Shown: positions 17,838 through 27,364, counted from the first letter of the stretch. The stretch: DNA of 64,000 bases from Wenzhouxiangellaceae bacterium (GCA_028289455.1 JANQPN010000031.1:1-64000), one strand, 5' to 3'. A program made the numbers and translations. The notes: generated by a model from the sequence alone, not told the origin.

Positions 17838-19856
17838 TCATTGCGTACGTTCCATTCCATCGGCAAATAGCCCAACAATATCGATGTCAGTGGCAAAATT
17901 ATTGGTTAAATCCATATCCATCTGGCCTGCTTCCAGGATGATGCTGGCCTGATTAACGATAACGTCGCCTTCTGTGGTATTGATTTCCGCCTGTAACTGA
18001 TACACCACGCTGGTGTTGAAAGGCAATGAAATAGTGTCTGATATATCACCTGTTCCGTTCGCCGTGCAGCTTGCACTGCCAGAAGGTGCACAGGTCCATG
18101 CTGCATTGATTAACGTTGCAGGCAACATATCCTGGACGGTAATGTTGTCCTGCTGGGTGAAGCCCGCATTTTCAACTGTGATGATGTAGTTGATCAAAGA
18201 CTGACTATCAGCGTGATTGGCATTATTGGTTTTAGATATTTTGATATCGGTATGATTTCTGCCGAAAAACACATAAGCAGCACCTGCGGAGCCGGAACCG
18301 TTGAATGATGTGCCGGGTGCACCGATAATCATGTCGTCAATGCTATCCCCGTTGAAATCACCAGCGTTATCGGTGCTGGTGCCCAACTGTGCAAATATTT
18401 CACTGTTGGAAATGCGCAGTCCGGTAAACTCTTCAGAGTTGTTAAGCTCGGTGACCTCCAGCTCCGAAACCGGTAAATTATCGTTGCCGAAAATAATAAA
18501 AGCAGAACTGGCGGTTGATGAGGCCGCACCAATTATTGCATCCTCGATTCCATCATTGTTAATGTCTGCTGAGCCGCCGACTGCGGTACCCAGCTGCAAT
18601 CCCGGTTCATTGTTGGTCAGGATCAGACCGGAAGGAGAACCAGCTGAGTTGATATCTGAGAGATTAAAAGAGCCTGTCAGACCGGATTGCCCGAACAGGA
18701 TATATGCTTTTCCAAAGGAGGTTTGATTACTGCGGGCACTGCGCAATCCAACCAGAGCGTCATCAAATCCGTCATTGTTGATATCTCCAGCGCTGTCAAC
18801 AACAATGAAACTGCTATCGTCTGGATTTCTTATGGTTATTGATACGGCTTGAGGGTTACCGGGCAAATTAAGCTCGGAGGATTCCACGTCTTCAGGAAAG
18901 TTGCTCTGGCCGAATACGATATAAATTGCACCAAATCTGTCATCACTGGAGTCAGTCTGACCTGCATAGAGGATAAAATCATCAATGTCATCGCCGTTGA
19001 AATCCCCAAGTCTGCTGACATTACGGCCGAAATTATCAAAACCGGCTTCACCTTTCAGTTGCGTTCCAGGTGTTCCGGCTGGTGCATTTAATTCAGAAAG
19101 GTCGATGGTGTTTTGAAAACTGTTTTGGCCGAATAGTGAATAGGCGATACCGGCAGCGAACTGCCCGTTCGGGTCTGCACTGTTTGCACCGATAAGAATA
19201 TCCTGTCGTCCATCATCATTAATGTCACCCGCTATGCTCAAAGAGACTCCGGAAAAATCAAATTCGGTAGCGCCATTGATGGTAATACCGCTAAGTTGGC
19301 CGGGTGAATTCAGGTTCGATATATTGAAAGCAGCGGGCAGGCTATCGGTCCCAAAGATAATATAGCTTTGACCTGTGCTGGACTGACTGTTGCTGTCGGC
19401 GGAATTTGCGCCAATCATGATATCACTGACGCTGTCATTATTGATATCACCAGCAGCACTGATTGACACACAAAATCTGTCAAATTCGGATATGCCTTGA
19501 AACAGGGTGCCTGATAAATTATCCGGTTGATTCAATGTGGAAAGGTCAAATACACCCGTTAGACCCGTACTGCCGAAAATAACAAAGCAATCTCTGGACA
19601 GGGTATCTACTCCATTTTGATAAGTGCCGATGATGACATCATCAATTCCATCATTATTGAAATCGCCGCCTTGACTGACAAGTGCCCCCAGGCGGGTGTC
19701 GGCTTCATTTCCACGTATGCCCAGGATAGCACCTGTTTCCATCAAGTCGTCTAAATTAATGGATTGTGCTGACAATAGGGATATACCGGCAAGACTGACG
19801 GTAATACCCGTTATCGTTATGCAGATGCAGGCATGCAGTTTTGACTTAATATGCAT
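17838..19856 (-). CDS. Secreted FG-GAP (integrin-alpha-like) beta-propeller protein with DUF11 domain
   Basis: Protein of 672 residues with a signal peptide (hydrophobic 10-30, cleavage near LSAQS). Seven FG-GAP calcium-loop repeats of the form GDxNxDxxxDxxIG run through residues ~60-515 (first GDFNNDGIDDVIIG, last GDFNGDSIDDMIIG), which fits a complete seven-bladed propeller. Residues ~545-650 are a DUF11-type beta domain (YIITVENAG, then VQDMLPATL). The tail is LFADGMERTQ. FG-GAP propellers bind calcium and are used in adhesion or extracellular binding. It is convergent with the dockerin-like gene, 13 bases between stops. A G-rich ribosome-binding site precedes ATG 19856. Confidence 0.75.
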   Translation of the reverse strand: MHIKSKLHACICITITGITVSLAGISLLSAQSINLDDLMETGAILGIRGNEADTRLGALVSQGGDFNNDGIDDVIIGTYQNGVDTLSRDCFVIFGSTGLTGVFDLSTLNQPDNLSGTLFQGISEFDRFCVSISAAGDINNDSVSDIMIGANSADSNSQSSTGQSYIIFGTDSLPAAFNISNLNSPGQLSGITINGATEFDFSGVSLSIAGDINDDGRQDILIGANSADPNGQFAAGIAYSLFGQNSFQNTIDLSELNAPAGTPGTQLKGEAGFDNFGRNVSRLGDFNGDDIDDFILYAGQTDSSDDRFGAIYIVFGQSNFPEDVESSELNLPGNPQAVSITIRNPDDSSFIVVDSAGDINNDGFDDALVGLRSARSNQTSFGKAYILFGQSGLTGSFNLSDINSAGSPSGLILTNNEPGLQLGTAVGGSADINNDGIEDAIIGAASSTASSAFIIFGNDNLPVSELEVTELNNSEEFTGLRISNSEIFAQLGTSTDNAGDFNGDSIDDMIIGAPGTSFNGSGSAGAAYVFFGRNHTDIKISKTNNANHADSQSLINYIITVENAGFTQQDNITVQDMLPATLINAAWTCAPSGSASCTANGTGDISDTISLPFNTSVVYQLQAEINTTEGDVIVNQASIILEAGQMDMDLTNNFATDIDIVGLFADGMERTQ

Positions 19857-19892
19857 CCACTTACCCCTTTAGCTGTCAGCTCCTGTATGAAA

Positions 19893-21608
19893 TTATAAAC
19901 CCATGACCTCAACGCCCTGATCGAACACAATATCAACCGGTATGGACTGTTCTGCCAGTCTGTCCAGGTCGCTCTGCAGGTCAGGAGGAATATTGCCTTT
20001 TTCTGCCAGCAACTGCCCTGCAGTGGCGTAGTCTCCGTCACCCTGAATGGTGAGCAGTAACCGGCTGAGCGATTCTATAGCCCGTTCAAAGCTCTCTACA
20101 TTGATACTGTATTCGCCGGTTTCAGCATTGCGGGTAAATGCGCCCTGATCACGGAAATAATTGAACCGCACCAGGTTGGCCCGGCCATGGGCACTGGATG
20201 CACCAAACCGGATTGAACGGAAAATACCGGCCATGAAAGTCACATAGTTGTCCAACAGCTCACCTTCGGTAACCTCGCCGTTTTTGCGCAACTGTTGGAT
20301 CATGTACAGACCCAGAATATCGGCCTTGCCTTCTTCGAAAGGTGATGCGTGTTCTTTGAGAGCTTCTCGCACTGTGCCAGAATCATTGATGGTGTTTTTG
20401 ATGCCCAGGCCATGCGCAACTTCATGAAACATCGTATTCGAGAAGAATGCATCAAAAGTGACATGCGGCCGCTGGTCAGCAACAATCAGCAACTCGCTGA
20501 TGGGTACCAGAATCTTGTCAAATTTGGCACGCATGGCATTTTTCAGCTGCAGGCGCCGGGTGCCTTTTTGCAGTTGCACCTGCTCATCGTTGGGCAGGTT
20601 GATGGCAATGGTCTTCGAACCGGCATTGCTGTGCCCGGCATAATAGATGACATCATAAGCATTCAGATCGGCATTACTGCCCGGTGTTTCCTGTTTGTAG
20701 GCATCATCTACCGGCAGTCCGGCCTGCAGTTGCGGCAGATACTGAGCGAAACGGGCTAATCGTTCACTCCATTCCAGGTCTTTGATCAATACATAAGATT
20801 CAAACGCAGCGCGATAGCCATACAACAGGTCTTCATAGGTTTCGATAGGGCCAATCACCAGCTCGATCTGATTGCTTTTCATGTCCATCCAGGCGAGATC
20901 GCTGATTTGATAATCACTGGTTACCAATGCCGAAGCACGGAGATTCAGGTAGTTGGCAAAGCCAGGGTCATCGGCCAGCTGGGCTGCTTCACGCAACAGT
21001 GCTGCGGTACGCTGCAGCGGTTCGGCATAGGCTTCATGATAATAATGCAGGTGCAATTCGCCGTCAGTATTGCGTCTGACCAGAGAGTACAGGCCGGTTT
21101 TGTCAGGGTTATCCCAGGCGTCAAATTCCGCTTTGCTCATATCTTCCGGGTAAAAGCGTGCGCCTTCCGGCTTGGGACCAATCCCGGTGAGAAATGGTTT
21201 ATCGCCATCAAGCCTGTCCCACGGGCCGTAGTTGATATCAGCGAAACGTCGCAGGCCAGGATCGGCAATGTCGTTCAGCAAGTCATCCTTATTGCCATAG
21301 GCCTGTTTCCAGAACAGTACATCCATGATTTTGCTGGCCTCAATCAGTTTGACCAGCATTTGGCGCTGATTGTCACTAAGATGACTGATATTGGCAGTCA
21401 GCCTGACTGGCACATAAATATCCAATCTGCCTGTCTGCAGATCAGCAACCGCGCCTGCCGGGATATCTTCTGATGCTGATGTCTGATCAGCAGTTGCCGC
21501 TGGTACAGAAGACTGATCGTCTGCTGCCACCGGGGGTTCAGATTGCTGGCATGCTGTAATCAGCAGTACAGACAATATCGGGATAATCCGGCCAATGATC
21601 GTTTTCAT
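19893..21608 (-). CDS. M49-like (dipeptidyl-peptidase III family-like) zinc metallopeptidase lipoprotein
   Basis: Protein of 571 residues. The N-terminus is a lipoprotein signal with lipobox LITAC (Cys near residue 20) followed by an acidic/Ala-rich linker. The zinc site is HEVAH (about 394-398) with a downstream EEGKAD (about 423-428) supplying the third ligand. The spacing and flanks (AHGLGIKN, FEEGKADILGLYMI) resemble bacterial proteins annotated as DPP III-like; classic M49 has HExxxH whereas this is HExxH. It probably cleaves peptides at the cell envelope. It follows a 36-base gap after the FG-GAP gene start on the same strand and may be the upstream gene of that pair. Confidence 0.7.
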   Translation of the reverse strand: MKTIIGRIIPILSVLLITACQQSEPPVAADDQSSVPAATADQTSASEDIPAGAVADLQTGRLDIYVPVRLTANISHLSDNQRQMLVKLIEASKIMDVLFWKQAYGNKDDLLNDIADPGLRRFADINYGPWDRLDGDKPFLTGIGPKPEGARFYPEDMSKAEFDAWDNPDKTGLYSLVRRNTDGELHLHYYHEAYAEPLQRTAALLREAAQLADDPGFANYLNLRASALVTSDYQISDLAWMDMKSNQIELVIGPIETYEDLLYGYRAAFESYVLIKDLEWSERLARFAQYLPQLQAGLPVDDAYKQETPGSNADLNAYDVIYYAGHSNAGSKTIAINLPNDEQVQLQKGTRRLQLKNAMRAKFDKILVPISELLIVADQRPHVTFDAFFSNTMFHEVAHGLGIKNTINDSGTVREALKEHASPFEEGKADILGLYMIQQLRKNGEVTEGELLDNYVTFMAGIFRSIRFGASSAHGRANLVRFNYFRDQGAFTRNAETGEYSINVESFERAIESLSRLLLTIQGDGDYATAGQLLAEKGNIPPDLQSDLDRLAEQSIPVDIVFDQGVEVMGL

Positions 21609-21719
21609 ACTGATATCCGCTTATTTGAAAATAATGTAGTTTAACCGATTGTACCAATTGGCTTTGGGGTAGTTTGTCCCCATACTTTGCTGCTGTGATT
21701 ATTTGAAATTGGTGAAGCC

Positions 21720-22079
21720 ATGCCGATTTATGAATACCGTTGTCAACAGTGTGGACACGAGCTGGAAAAACTGCAGAGAATGAGCGATGCCCCATTGCTG
21801 GATTGCCCTGCCTGTGAGCAGCCGGCATTGAAAAAGCTGATTTCAGCTGCGGCGTTCAGGTTAAAGGGTTCCGGCTGGTATGAGACCGATTTCAAAAAGG
21901 ACGGCAAACGCAATCTGGCCGGTGACCAGCAACCCGATAGCTCATCCAATGCATCCGACAGCGGAAAATCTGACGCTAAAGCTGCCGGGTCAGATAAGTC
22001 TGCTGAAAAAGCAGCTGACCAATCAAAAAGCGGCAGCAAATCGACTACCAATAATGCTGCATCAGCAGCTTCTGCCTGA
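21720..22079 (+). CDS. FmdB-type zinc-ribbon protein
   Basis: Protein of 119 residues. The first 45 residues form a FmdB/CxxC zinc ribbon ([16 protein letters not shown], then [13 protein letters not shown]). They are followed by GSGWYETDF, typical of the family, and a low-complexity Ser/Lys/Asp/Ala tail. The family is common immediately upstream of aspS in gammaproteobacteria and here lies 14 bases before it, so the two are probably co-transcribed. Molecular role is not established; FmdB was proposed as a regulatory protein. Confidence 0.88.
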   Translation: MPIYEYRCQQCGHELEKLQRMSDAPLLDCPACEQPALKKLISAAAFRLKGSGWYETDFKKDGKRNLAGDQQPDSSSNASDSGKSDAKAAGSDKSAEKAADQSKSGSKSTTNNAASAASA

Positions 22080-22093
22080 ATCTGGGAATTACT

Positions 22094-23875
22094 ATGCGAA
22101 CTCATTTTTGTGGATTGATTGACGAATCACTGGCAGATCAGCAGGTGACTTTATGCGGCTGGGTTCAGCGGCGCAGGGATTTGGGTGGATTGATATTCAT
22201 TGGTTTGCGCGATCATCACGGTGTGATGCAGGTGGTGGTTGAGCCGGATAATCAGGCTGGATTCAGTGTGGCGGAAAAACTGCGGAATGAATTCTGTGTG
22301 CGAATAACCGGTCAGGTCAGAATGCGCCCTGAAAGCCAATGGAATACCCAGATGTCCACCGGTAAAGTGGAATTGCTGGCGGATCAGGTGGAGATTCTCA
22401 ATGCTGCTGAGCCGCTGCCGCTGCTGATGTCAGATGAAGACAGTGAAGAAGTGCGGTTGCGTTACCGCTATCTGGATATGCGGCGTGAAAGGATGCAGCG
22501 TAATCTGCGCTTGCGTACACGTCTGACCTGCGCCATCCGGAGACAGCTGGATGCACAGGATTTTCAGGATATTGAAACACCGGTGTTAACTAAAGCTACG
22601 CCGGAAGGCGCCCGGGATTATCTGGTGCCATCCAGAGTAAATCCAGGCAAGTTTTACGCACTGCCGCAATCACCTCAGCTGTTTAAGCAGTTGCTGATGA
22701 TGGGCGGCATGGATCGCTATTATCAAATTGCCCGCTGCTTCCGTGATGAGGACCTGCGTGCTGACCGCCAGCCGGAGTTTACCCAGCTTGATATAGAAAT
22801 GGCTTTTGTTGAAGAAACTGACGTTCAAGCGATGGCCGAGGGTTTGATCAGGCAGTGCTTCAAGGAAGTGCTGGATGTGGAGCTCCCGGCATTTCCCAGA
22901 ATGAGCTGGCATGAAGCCATGCAGCGTTTTGGGTCGGATAAACCGGACCTGCGTATTCCGATGGAGCTGGTCACAGTCGATGATCTGGTTGCCGGTTGCG
23001 ATTTCAAAGTATTTTCCGGACCGGCCGGAAGCAGCAGTGGCCGTGTCGCACTGTTGAGAGTGCCGGGTGGGGCAGAATTCAGCCGCAAAAAGATCGATGA
23101 ATATACCGCATTTGTAGCCAAATACGGCGCAAGAGGATTAGCTTGGATCAAAGTGAAGCAGACGGGGCAGGGAGTCGAGGGCGTTCAGTCTCCGATTGCT
23201 AAATTCCTGGACGATTCCACAATCAATGCGCTGCTGGATCGCAGTCAGGCAGAAGCCGGGGATTTGCTGTTGTTTGGCGCTGGTGACGAAGCCATGGTTA
23301 ATCAGTCAATGGGCGCATTGCGCCTGCAGGCAGGTCAGGATTGTGACCTGGTTGAATCAGGCTGGCGACCACTGTGGGTGGTGGATTTTCCAATGTTCGA
23401 ATGGGATGAGGAAACCCAGCGCTATTATGCGCTGCATCATCCTTTCACTGCACCGGCGGTAGATGATATCGATACCCTGAAGCAAAATGCAGCAACTGCA
23501 TTGTCACGTGGATACGATATGGTGCTGAATGGTTCTGAAATCGGTGGCGGATCGATTCGTATTCATCGGCCGGAAATGCAGAAAGCTGCCTTTGAGTTAT
23601 TGGGCATTACGCCTGATGATGCACAGGAGCGCTTCGGGTTTTTATTGGAGGCGTTGAAATACGGATGCCCCCCACTGGGTGGAATTGCCTTTGGGATAGA
23701 TCGGATTGCCGCACTGATGGCCGACGAAAACTCCATTCGGGATGTCATTGCTTTTCCGAAAACCACCACCGGCGCCTGTCCATTGACAGAAGCACCATCT
23801 GTGATTGATAAGCAACAGCTGGATGAACTGTCAATAGAGGTCAGCTCCAGAGCTGATCAGGCGTCTTCCAGCTGA
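22094..23875 (+). CDS. aspS: Aspartate--tRNA ligase
   Basis: Protein of 593 residues, bacterial-type length. An N-terminal OB-fold anticodon-binding domain (1-~110: [20 protein letters not shown]) is followed by class II catalytic motifs: motif 2 region [20 protein letters not shown] and motif 3 [12 protein letters not shown] near the end. The bacterial GAD insertion lies at about 290-420. The product charges tRNA-Asp in the cytoplasm. Whether it is discriminating or also charges tRNA-Asn cannot be decided by eye. The 3' end overlaps the convergent UPF0145 gene by 19 bases. Confidence 0.96.
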   Translation: MRTHFCGLIDESLADQQVTLCGWVQRRRDLGGLIFIGLRDHHGVMQVVVEPDNQAGFSVAEKLRNEFCVRITGQVRMRPESQWNTQMSTGKVELLADQVEILNAAEPLPLLMSDEDSEEVRLRYRYLDMRRERMQRNLRLRTRLTCAIRRQLDAQDFQDIETPVLTKATPEGARDYLVPSRVNPGKFYALPQSPQLFKQLLMMGGMDRYYQIARCFRDEDLRADRQPEFTQLDIEMAFVEETDVQAMAEGLIRQCFKEVLDVELPAFPRMSWHEAMQRFGSDKPDLRIPMELVTVDDLVAGCDFKVFSGPAGSSSGRVALLRVPGGAEFSRKKIDEYTAFVAKYGARGLAWIKVKQTGQGVEGVQSPIAKFLDDSTINALLDRSQAEAGDLLLFGAGDEAMVNQSMGALRLQAGQDCDLVESGWRPLWVVDFPMFEWDEETQRYYALHHPFTAPAVDDIDTLKQNAATALSRGYDMVLNGSEIGGGSIRIHRPEMQKAAFELLGITPDDAQERFGFLLEALKYGCPPLGGIAFGIDRIAALMADENSIRDVIAFPKTTTGACPLTEAPSVIDKQQLDELSIEVSSRADQASSS

Positions 23876-24177
23876 ACAGCGGTACCGTAGGCCAGCAGCT
23901 CTGCTGCTCCCTGCATTACCGGTGAGGTGGTAAAGCGTAAACAGACGATTCCATCTGCGCCTAACCGTCTGGCCTCTTCGATCATTCGGTCGATCGATTG
24001 CTCCCGGGCTTCGGCCAGCATTTTGGTGTACTCGGTCACTTCTCCGCCAACTATATTACGCAGACCGGCGACGATATCGTTACCGATATGACGTGCACGG
24101 ATGGTATTACCACGCACCAGGCCGAGTGTCCGGGTAATTTGTTTATCAGCAAATTCATCTTGAGTGGTGATCAGCAT
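23857..24177 (-). CDS. UPF0145 (YbjQ) family protein
   Basis: Protein of 106 residues, full family length. Signature segments are [18 protein letters not shown] near 18-36, [16 protein letters not shown] near 47-62, and [10 protein letters not shown] near 78-87. YbjQ proteins form pentamers and are sometimes labelled heavy-metal-binding, but no function is proven. AAGGAACGC precedes ATG 24177. The gene ends inside the 3' end of aspS. A small membrane-protein gene lies 41 bases upstream on the same strand. Confidence 0.9.
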   Translation of the reverse strand: MLITTQDEFADKQITRTLGLVRGNTIRARHIGNDIVAGLRNIVGGEVTEYTKMLAEAREQSIDRMIEEARRLGADGIVCLRFTTSPVMQGAAELLAYGTAVQLEDA

Positions 24178-24218
24178 ATGCGTTCCTTCCGGTTGATCAG
24201 TCTGATATTCAGTATCGG

Positions 24219-24431
24219 CTATTTGTCTACATTTTTGGCGTAGTAATCATCCTCCTCGTTCCCGATGCGTTCTTTGAGCACTTTGACAACCAATGCACCT
24301 ATACCGAGCAGAGCCACCAGGCCTAAAAGGCCAAAAGGGAAAGCCAGGATTATGCCGGCCAGCATTGCCAGCACATACAGGACTGCCAGTACACCCAGAC
24401 AGGTAAAACCAACTTTCTCATATTTGTCCAT
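24219..24431 (-). CDS. Small two-helix membrane protein
   Basis: Protein of 70 residues from ATG 24431, which has a strong GAGGTGA ribosome-binding site; the longer frame to 24482 has none. Two hydrophobic helices (about 8-28 and 32-50) with little between them are followed by a charged tail (KERIGNEEDDYYAKNVDK). I do not recognise a named family. It probably shares a transcript with the UPF0145 gene and may be functionally linked to it. Confidence 0.75.
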   Translation of the reverse strand: MDKYEKVGFTCLGVLAVLYVLAMLAGIILAFPFGLLGLVALLGIGALVVKVLKERIGNEEDDYYAKNVDK

Positions 24432-24525
24432 AATGCTCACCTCGGATTTGTATGATTTCAGTGGATAGCATGAGAACATCATACCGACAGATATGATGGA
24501 ACGTCATGGGTCAGAAGTCAGGCAT

Positions 24526-24879
24526 TTATTCCGAGTGCAGAACTATCCGGTTGCCCTCACTGTCGATTAGCACCGAGCGAAAACCATGCGGGCCGATGGC
24601 GTGTGGCGGTTGCTCAATCATACCGCCGTGTTGTCTGGCGACGGCAACAGCATCGTCGAGGCGACCATTGACATTGAAATACAGCATTGCACCGTCTCTG
24701 GCGGGTTTGTGCGTATCGCTGAAAAACAAACAGCCGGCCACATCATCACCGCCATGTGCGAAAACCGCAACACCGGGATATTCTTCAGTGACTTTGGTTT
24801 GCAGGACATTGCTGTAAAAATCGATTGCGCGTTGCAAATCCAATACTGGTAGGTCGAACCAGACGATAGTGTTTGCCAT
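24526..24879 (-). CDS. VOC-superfamily protein
   Basis: Protein of 117 residues. ATG 24879 is supported by GGAG eight bases upstream and by the family start (MANTIVWFDLPVLDLQRAI); the open frame back to 25008 runs through a terminator and is rejected. It has a single VOC module: DLQRAIDFYSNVL, GCLFFSDTHKP, MLYFNVNGRLDD, then RSVLIDSEGNRIVLHS with the final Glu of the metal site. It resembles YdfO/PhnB-type single-domain VOC proteins of unknown substrate. Although next to the hvf cluster, it is separated from it by an intrinsic terminator. Confidence 0.85.
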   Translation of the reverse strand: MANTIVWFDLPVLDLQRAIDFYSNVLQTKVTEEYPGVAVFAHGGDDVAGCLFFSDTHKPARDGAMLYFNVNGRLDDAVAVARQHGGMIEQPPHAIGPHGFRSVLIDSEGNRIVLHSE

Positions 24880-24914
24880 ATTACTGCTCCGTGTGGGTCG
24901 GGTTAATCTTATAA

Positions 24915-24944
24915 CAAAAAAGGCGCCGCAAAATGCGGCGCCTT
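24915..24944 (-). terminator. Intrinsic terminator ending the hvf cluster
   Basis: AAGGCGCCGCA and TGCGGCGCCTT form a perfect 11-bp stem around a three-base loop. On the minus strand the stem runs straight into TTTTTTG. It lies 27 bases after the DoxX-like gene and marks the end of the hvf transcript. Confidence 0.9.
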
Positions 24945-24970
24945 GCAGAGCAGTTAATTCAGGGTAGCCG

Positions 24971-25630
24971 TTAACTGAATCTGGGTATGGCAAAACATAG
25001 TGCAGCAATGCCCAGATAAACGAAACCGGTAATCGGCATCAGGAAAATCAATGGTACGGCCAGTACCAGGAATACAAAACCGGCTGCAATTACATCGCCG
25101 ATACGGCGGCTGTCACCGGAACGGGCAGTCAACAGCAGCAATATCTGGTCAACACTGAGTTTGCCGCCACCATGGAATACCAGTGGTAACAGCATCAGCA
25201 AAAACAGTAATGGGATACGGAAATTGCCGAAGAAATGCCCATCTTCAACTACCCGTGACACTGAATATCCTTTCCACAGTTCCAGCAGGCCCGACCAGTC
25301 ACTCGGCCAATGTACTGTGACAATGGCTACAGCAGTAATAACAATCAGAGAAAAGGCTGCAAAGCGGGTAAACAGGCCTACAATCAATAAAACACTGAAA
25401 ATCAGTTCGCCCCAGGTGGCAGCAAACCAGCTGAAGTCTGCGCCGAATAACTTGAATGGTTGTGGAAAGCTGTCGATTCGGTTGGCGAACCAATTATTAC
25501 CATTAAGTTTGGTAAGGCCGGCATTGAAGAATTCATAGCCGAGAATCAAACGCAGGCCCAATGGCCATAACCAGTCTCCACCAGCTCGCAGGCGAGCAGT
25601 TAAATCGTCATAAAAATCCGTAAAAACCAT
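24971..25630 (-). CDS. hvfX: DoxX-like membrane protein of the hvf cluster
   Basis: Protein of 219 residues with four main transmembrane helices plus a C-terminal hydrophobic segment. It has the DoxX opening (LGLRLILGYEFFNAGLTKLNG) and a conserved TWGELIFSVLLIVGLFTR second helix. DoxX-like proteins are the usual fourth member of DUF692/DUF2063 clusters, where the membrane protein has been named HvfX; its exact job (export, redox or copper handling) is not settled. It lies 44 bases after hvfC and directly before a strong terminator, so it is the last gene of the operon. Confidence 0.85.
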   Translation of the reverse strand: MVFTDFYDDLTARLRAGGDWLWPLGLRLILGYEFFNAGLTKLNGNNWFANRIDSFPQPFKLFGADFSWFAATWGELIFSVLLIVGLFTRFAAFSLIVITAVAIVTVHWPSDWSGLLELWKGYSVSRVVEDGHFFGNFRIPLLFLLMLLPLVFHGGGKLSVDQILLLLTARSGDSRRIGDVIAAGFVFLVLAVPLIFLMPITGFVYLGIAALCFAIPRFS

Positions 25631-25674
25631 GTCGTACTCCAGGTGTAACTAAACTGTTGAACCAAAAGGACCAA

Positions 25675-26457
25675 TCACTCAGCGCTTTGCGTCCCCAGGA
25701 TTATACCTTTTCGATGCAAAGACAGCAGTTGTTGATGGCCTGCTGCGATAACCTGCTGGTCACCGGCGCGGTTAATTTCTGCAGCAAATTGTTCCAGTAC
25801 ACCTAGACCTGTGCGGCGTTGATTGTCTTGCAGATTATCCTGCATGAGTTGGCACAGTCTGGCAGTTCCTGCGGTCAGTTCCATGAAAGCGACAGTTTCT
25901 TTGGAGTTTCGGTAAATCATCAACCAGCTGGGTTGTTCAGGCTTCTGCTCCGGAATGAATTCAGGGCGTATTCTATGGACCGGCCAGCTGTAACCCATCA
26001 ACCAGGCAACCGGTGATAATATCGGGACGCTATTTAGCAGGTCAGTATGCTGGTCAGTTTGAACATCATCACGACTGGCTTCATCATCACGCAGTGTCAG
26101 ACCGGCCCATTCATAATGTGCCAGCTCCAGCATAAACGGGTGACCGCTGTCAGTATCATAATGGTCCTGCAGGTAATACAGAAACTCGCGATTTAATTCC
26201 GGAAACAATGGAGTTTTAGCACGATGCCTGATCAGAAAATCACGAATGATATTACTCCACGCCTCGTCCCCCAGAATGGCCTTGATAACCTTGAAGCGTT
26301 TGCCCAACAGGCTTCTTAGGTTGGCAAAAATAAGTCTGCGGTAAATTGCCATACGCCGGTCTTCGAGGTTCGGCGGCGGCGGGTTTTCAGTGGGGTTACG
26401 CAGATGGGCAGTAAATTGACGCTGCACGTCCCGAAAGTCGTTACTGGCAGTTGCCAT
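25675..26457 (-). CDS. hvfC: HvfC-family (DUF2063) RiPP maturation partner
   Basis: Protein of 260 residues from ATG 26457, seven bases after the hvfB stop; the longer open frame overlaps hvfB and is rejected. The DUF2063 N-terminal half has FTAHLRNP, MAIYRRLIFANL and FLIRHRAKTPLF; the middle has LELAHYEWA; the C-terminal half has SWLMIYRNSKETVAFMEL. In known MNIO systems this partner binds the precursor leader or core and presents it to the MNIO enzyme. A DNA-binding label sometimes given to the family is probably misleading in this context. Confidence 0.88.
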   Translation of the reverse strand: MATASNDFRDVQRQFTAHLRNPTENPPPPNLEDRRMAIYRRLIFANLRSLLGKRFKVIKAILGDEAWSNIIRDFLIRHRAKTPLFPELNREFLYYLQDHYDTDSGHPFMLELAHYEWAGLTLRDDEASRDDVQTDQHTDLLNSVPILSPVAWLMGYSWPVHRIRPEFIPEQKPEQPSWLMIYRNSKETVAFMELTAGTARLCQLMQDNLQDNQRRTGLGVLEQFAAEINRAGDQQVIAAGHQQLLSLHRKGIILGTQSAE

Positions 26458-26464
26458 TGGCTTA

Positions 26465-27364
26465 TCAACCGTATTGTCTGGTTTGCTGGGTAGAATCAGC
26501 AGCAACAGGCTTGGCCTGATATTTTTCCTGCAGGTCAGTAATGTGTTGGACTTCACCCAGCAGCTCATCAAGAGGGGGTATGTTGAAGTCGCGTTCCAGC
26601 AAAGTGGGGAAAACGCCAAAAGTCTGATAGGCAACTTCGAGTAAATCCCAGACATCCGGAATAACTTCGGCGCCGTGGGTGTCGATTATCAAGTCTTCAG
26701 CTTCATGGTAGTGCCCGGCAATGTGGGCATAGGCAATGCGCTCACCGGGCAATGCCTTAAGAAACTCAATAGCGTTATAGCGATGGTTAACGCTGTTAAC
26801 ATAAATATTGTTGATATCAATCAACAGATTGCAGTCGGCTTTTTCAATGACGCCGTTTACAAAATCAATTTCACTGATTTCCTGACCGGGTGCTGCGTAA
26901 TAAGACACATTTTCGATGGCAATGCGCCTGCCGAGAATATCCTGTACCCGTGAAACGCGTTCTGCGACATAATTGACGGCTTCTTCGGTGAATGGGATCG
27001 GCATCAGATCATACAAATGACCATCATCACTGCAATAGCTGAGATGATCGCTGTAGAACCGTATGTCATGCTGATCGAGAAACTGGCCCAGCTTGCGGAC
27101 GAAAGTTTCATCCAAGGGCTCAGGGCCACCGATAGAAAGTGACAGTCCGTGGGTGACAAACGGGTAGCGCTCCGTATATTCGCGGAAGATCCGCCCCAGA
27201 CGGCCGCCTACGTTAATCCAATTCTCCGGTGCAACTTCCATAAAAGAGATAGGCGACATGGCCTCGAAGTTGTCCGGATTGGCAAGCGGGCTCAAGAGAG
27301 CCCGCCTTAAACCAAGTCCTGCACCCGTCACCGGGTAGTGCCGGGTGTTGTTTTCAGAACTCAT
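26465..27364 (-). CDS. hvfB: HvfB-family MNIO (DUF692) peptide-modifying oxidase
   Basis: Protein of 299 residues, a TIM-barrel DUF692 enzyme. MNIO enzymes use two or three iron ions and oxygen to convert peptide cysteines to oxazolone/thioamide or thiooxazole groups. Candidate iron ligands are in place: H72 (THGLSLSIGG), H107 (SDHLSY), E151 (IENVS), D183 (LIDINNIYVN), H214 (AHIAGH), D228/H230 (IDTHG) and E257 (LLERDFNIP). The FMEVAPENW motif at 41-49 is typical. It follows the Cys-rich precursor gene by 33 bases and precedes hvfC by 7. The substrate is almost certainly the upstream precursor. Confidence 0.93.
   Translation of the reverse strand: MSSENNTRHYPVTGAGLGLRRALLSPLANPDNFEAMSPISFMEVAPENWINVGGRLGRIFREYTERYPFVTHGLSLSIGGPEPLDETFVRKLGQFLDQHDIRFYSDHLSYCSDDGHLYDLMPIPFTEEAVNYVAERVSRVQDILGRRIAIENVSYYAAPGQEISEIDFVNGVIEKADCNLLIDINNIYVNSVNHRYNAIEFLKALPGERIAYAHIAGHYHEAEDLIIDTHGAEVIPDVWDLLEVAYQTFGVFPTLLERDFNIPPLDELLGEVQHITDLQEKYQAKPVAADSTQQTRQYG

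Noticed and set aside
20349..21473. Plus-strand frames opposite the M49-like gene
   Set aside because: The minus frame has a lipobox, a zinc motif and full length; the plus frames lack ribosome-binding sites and domains.
24880..25008. N-terminal extension of the VOC gene
   Set aside because: It reads through a strong intrinsic terminator; the GGAG-supported ATG at 24879 matches the family start.
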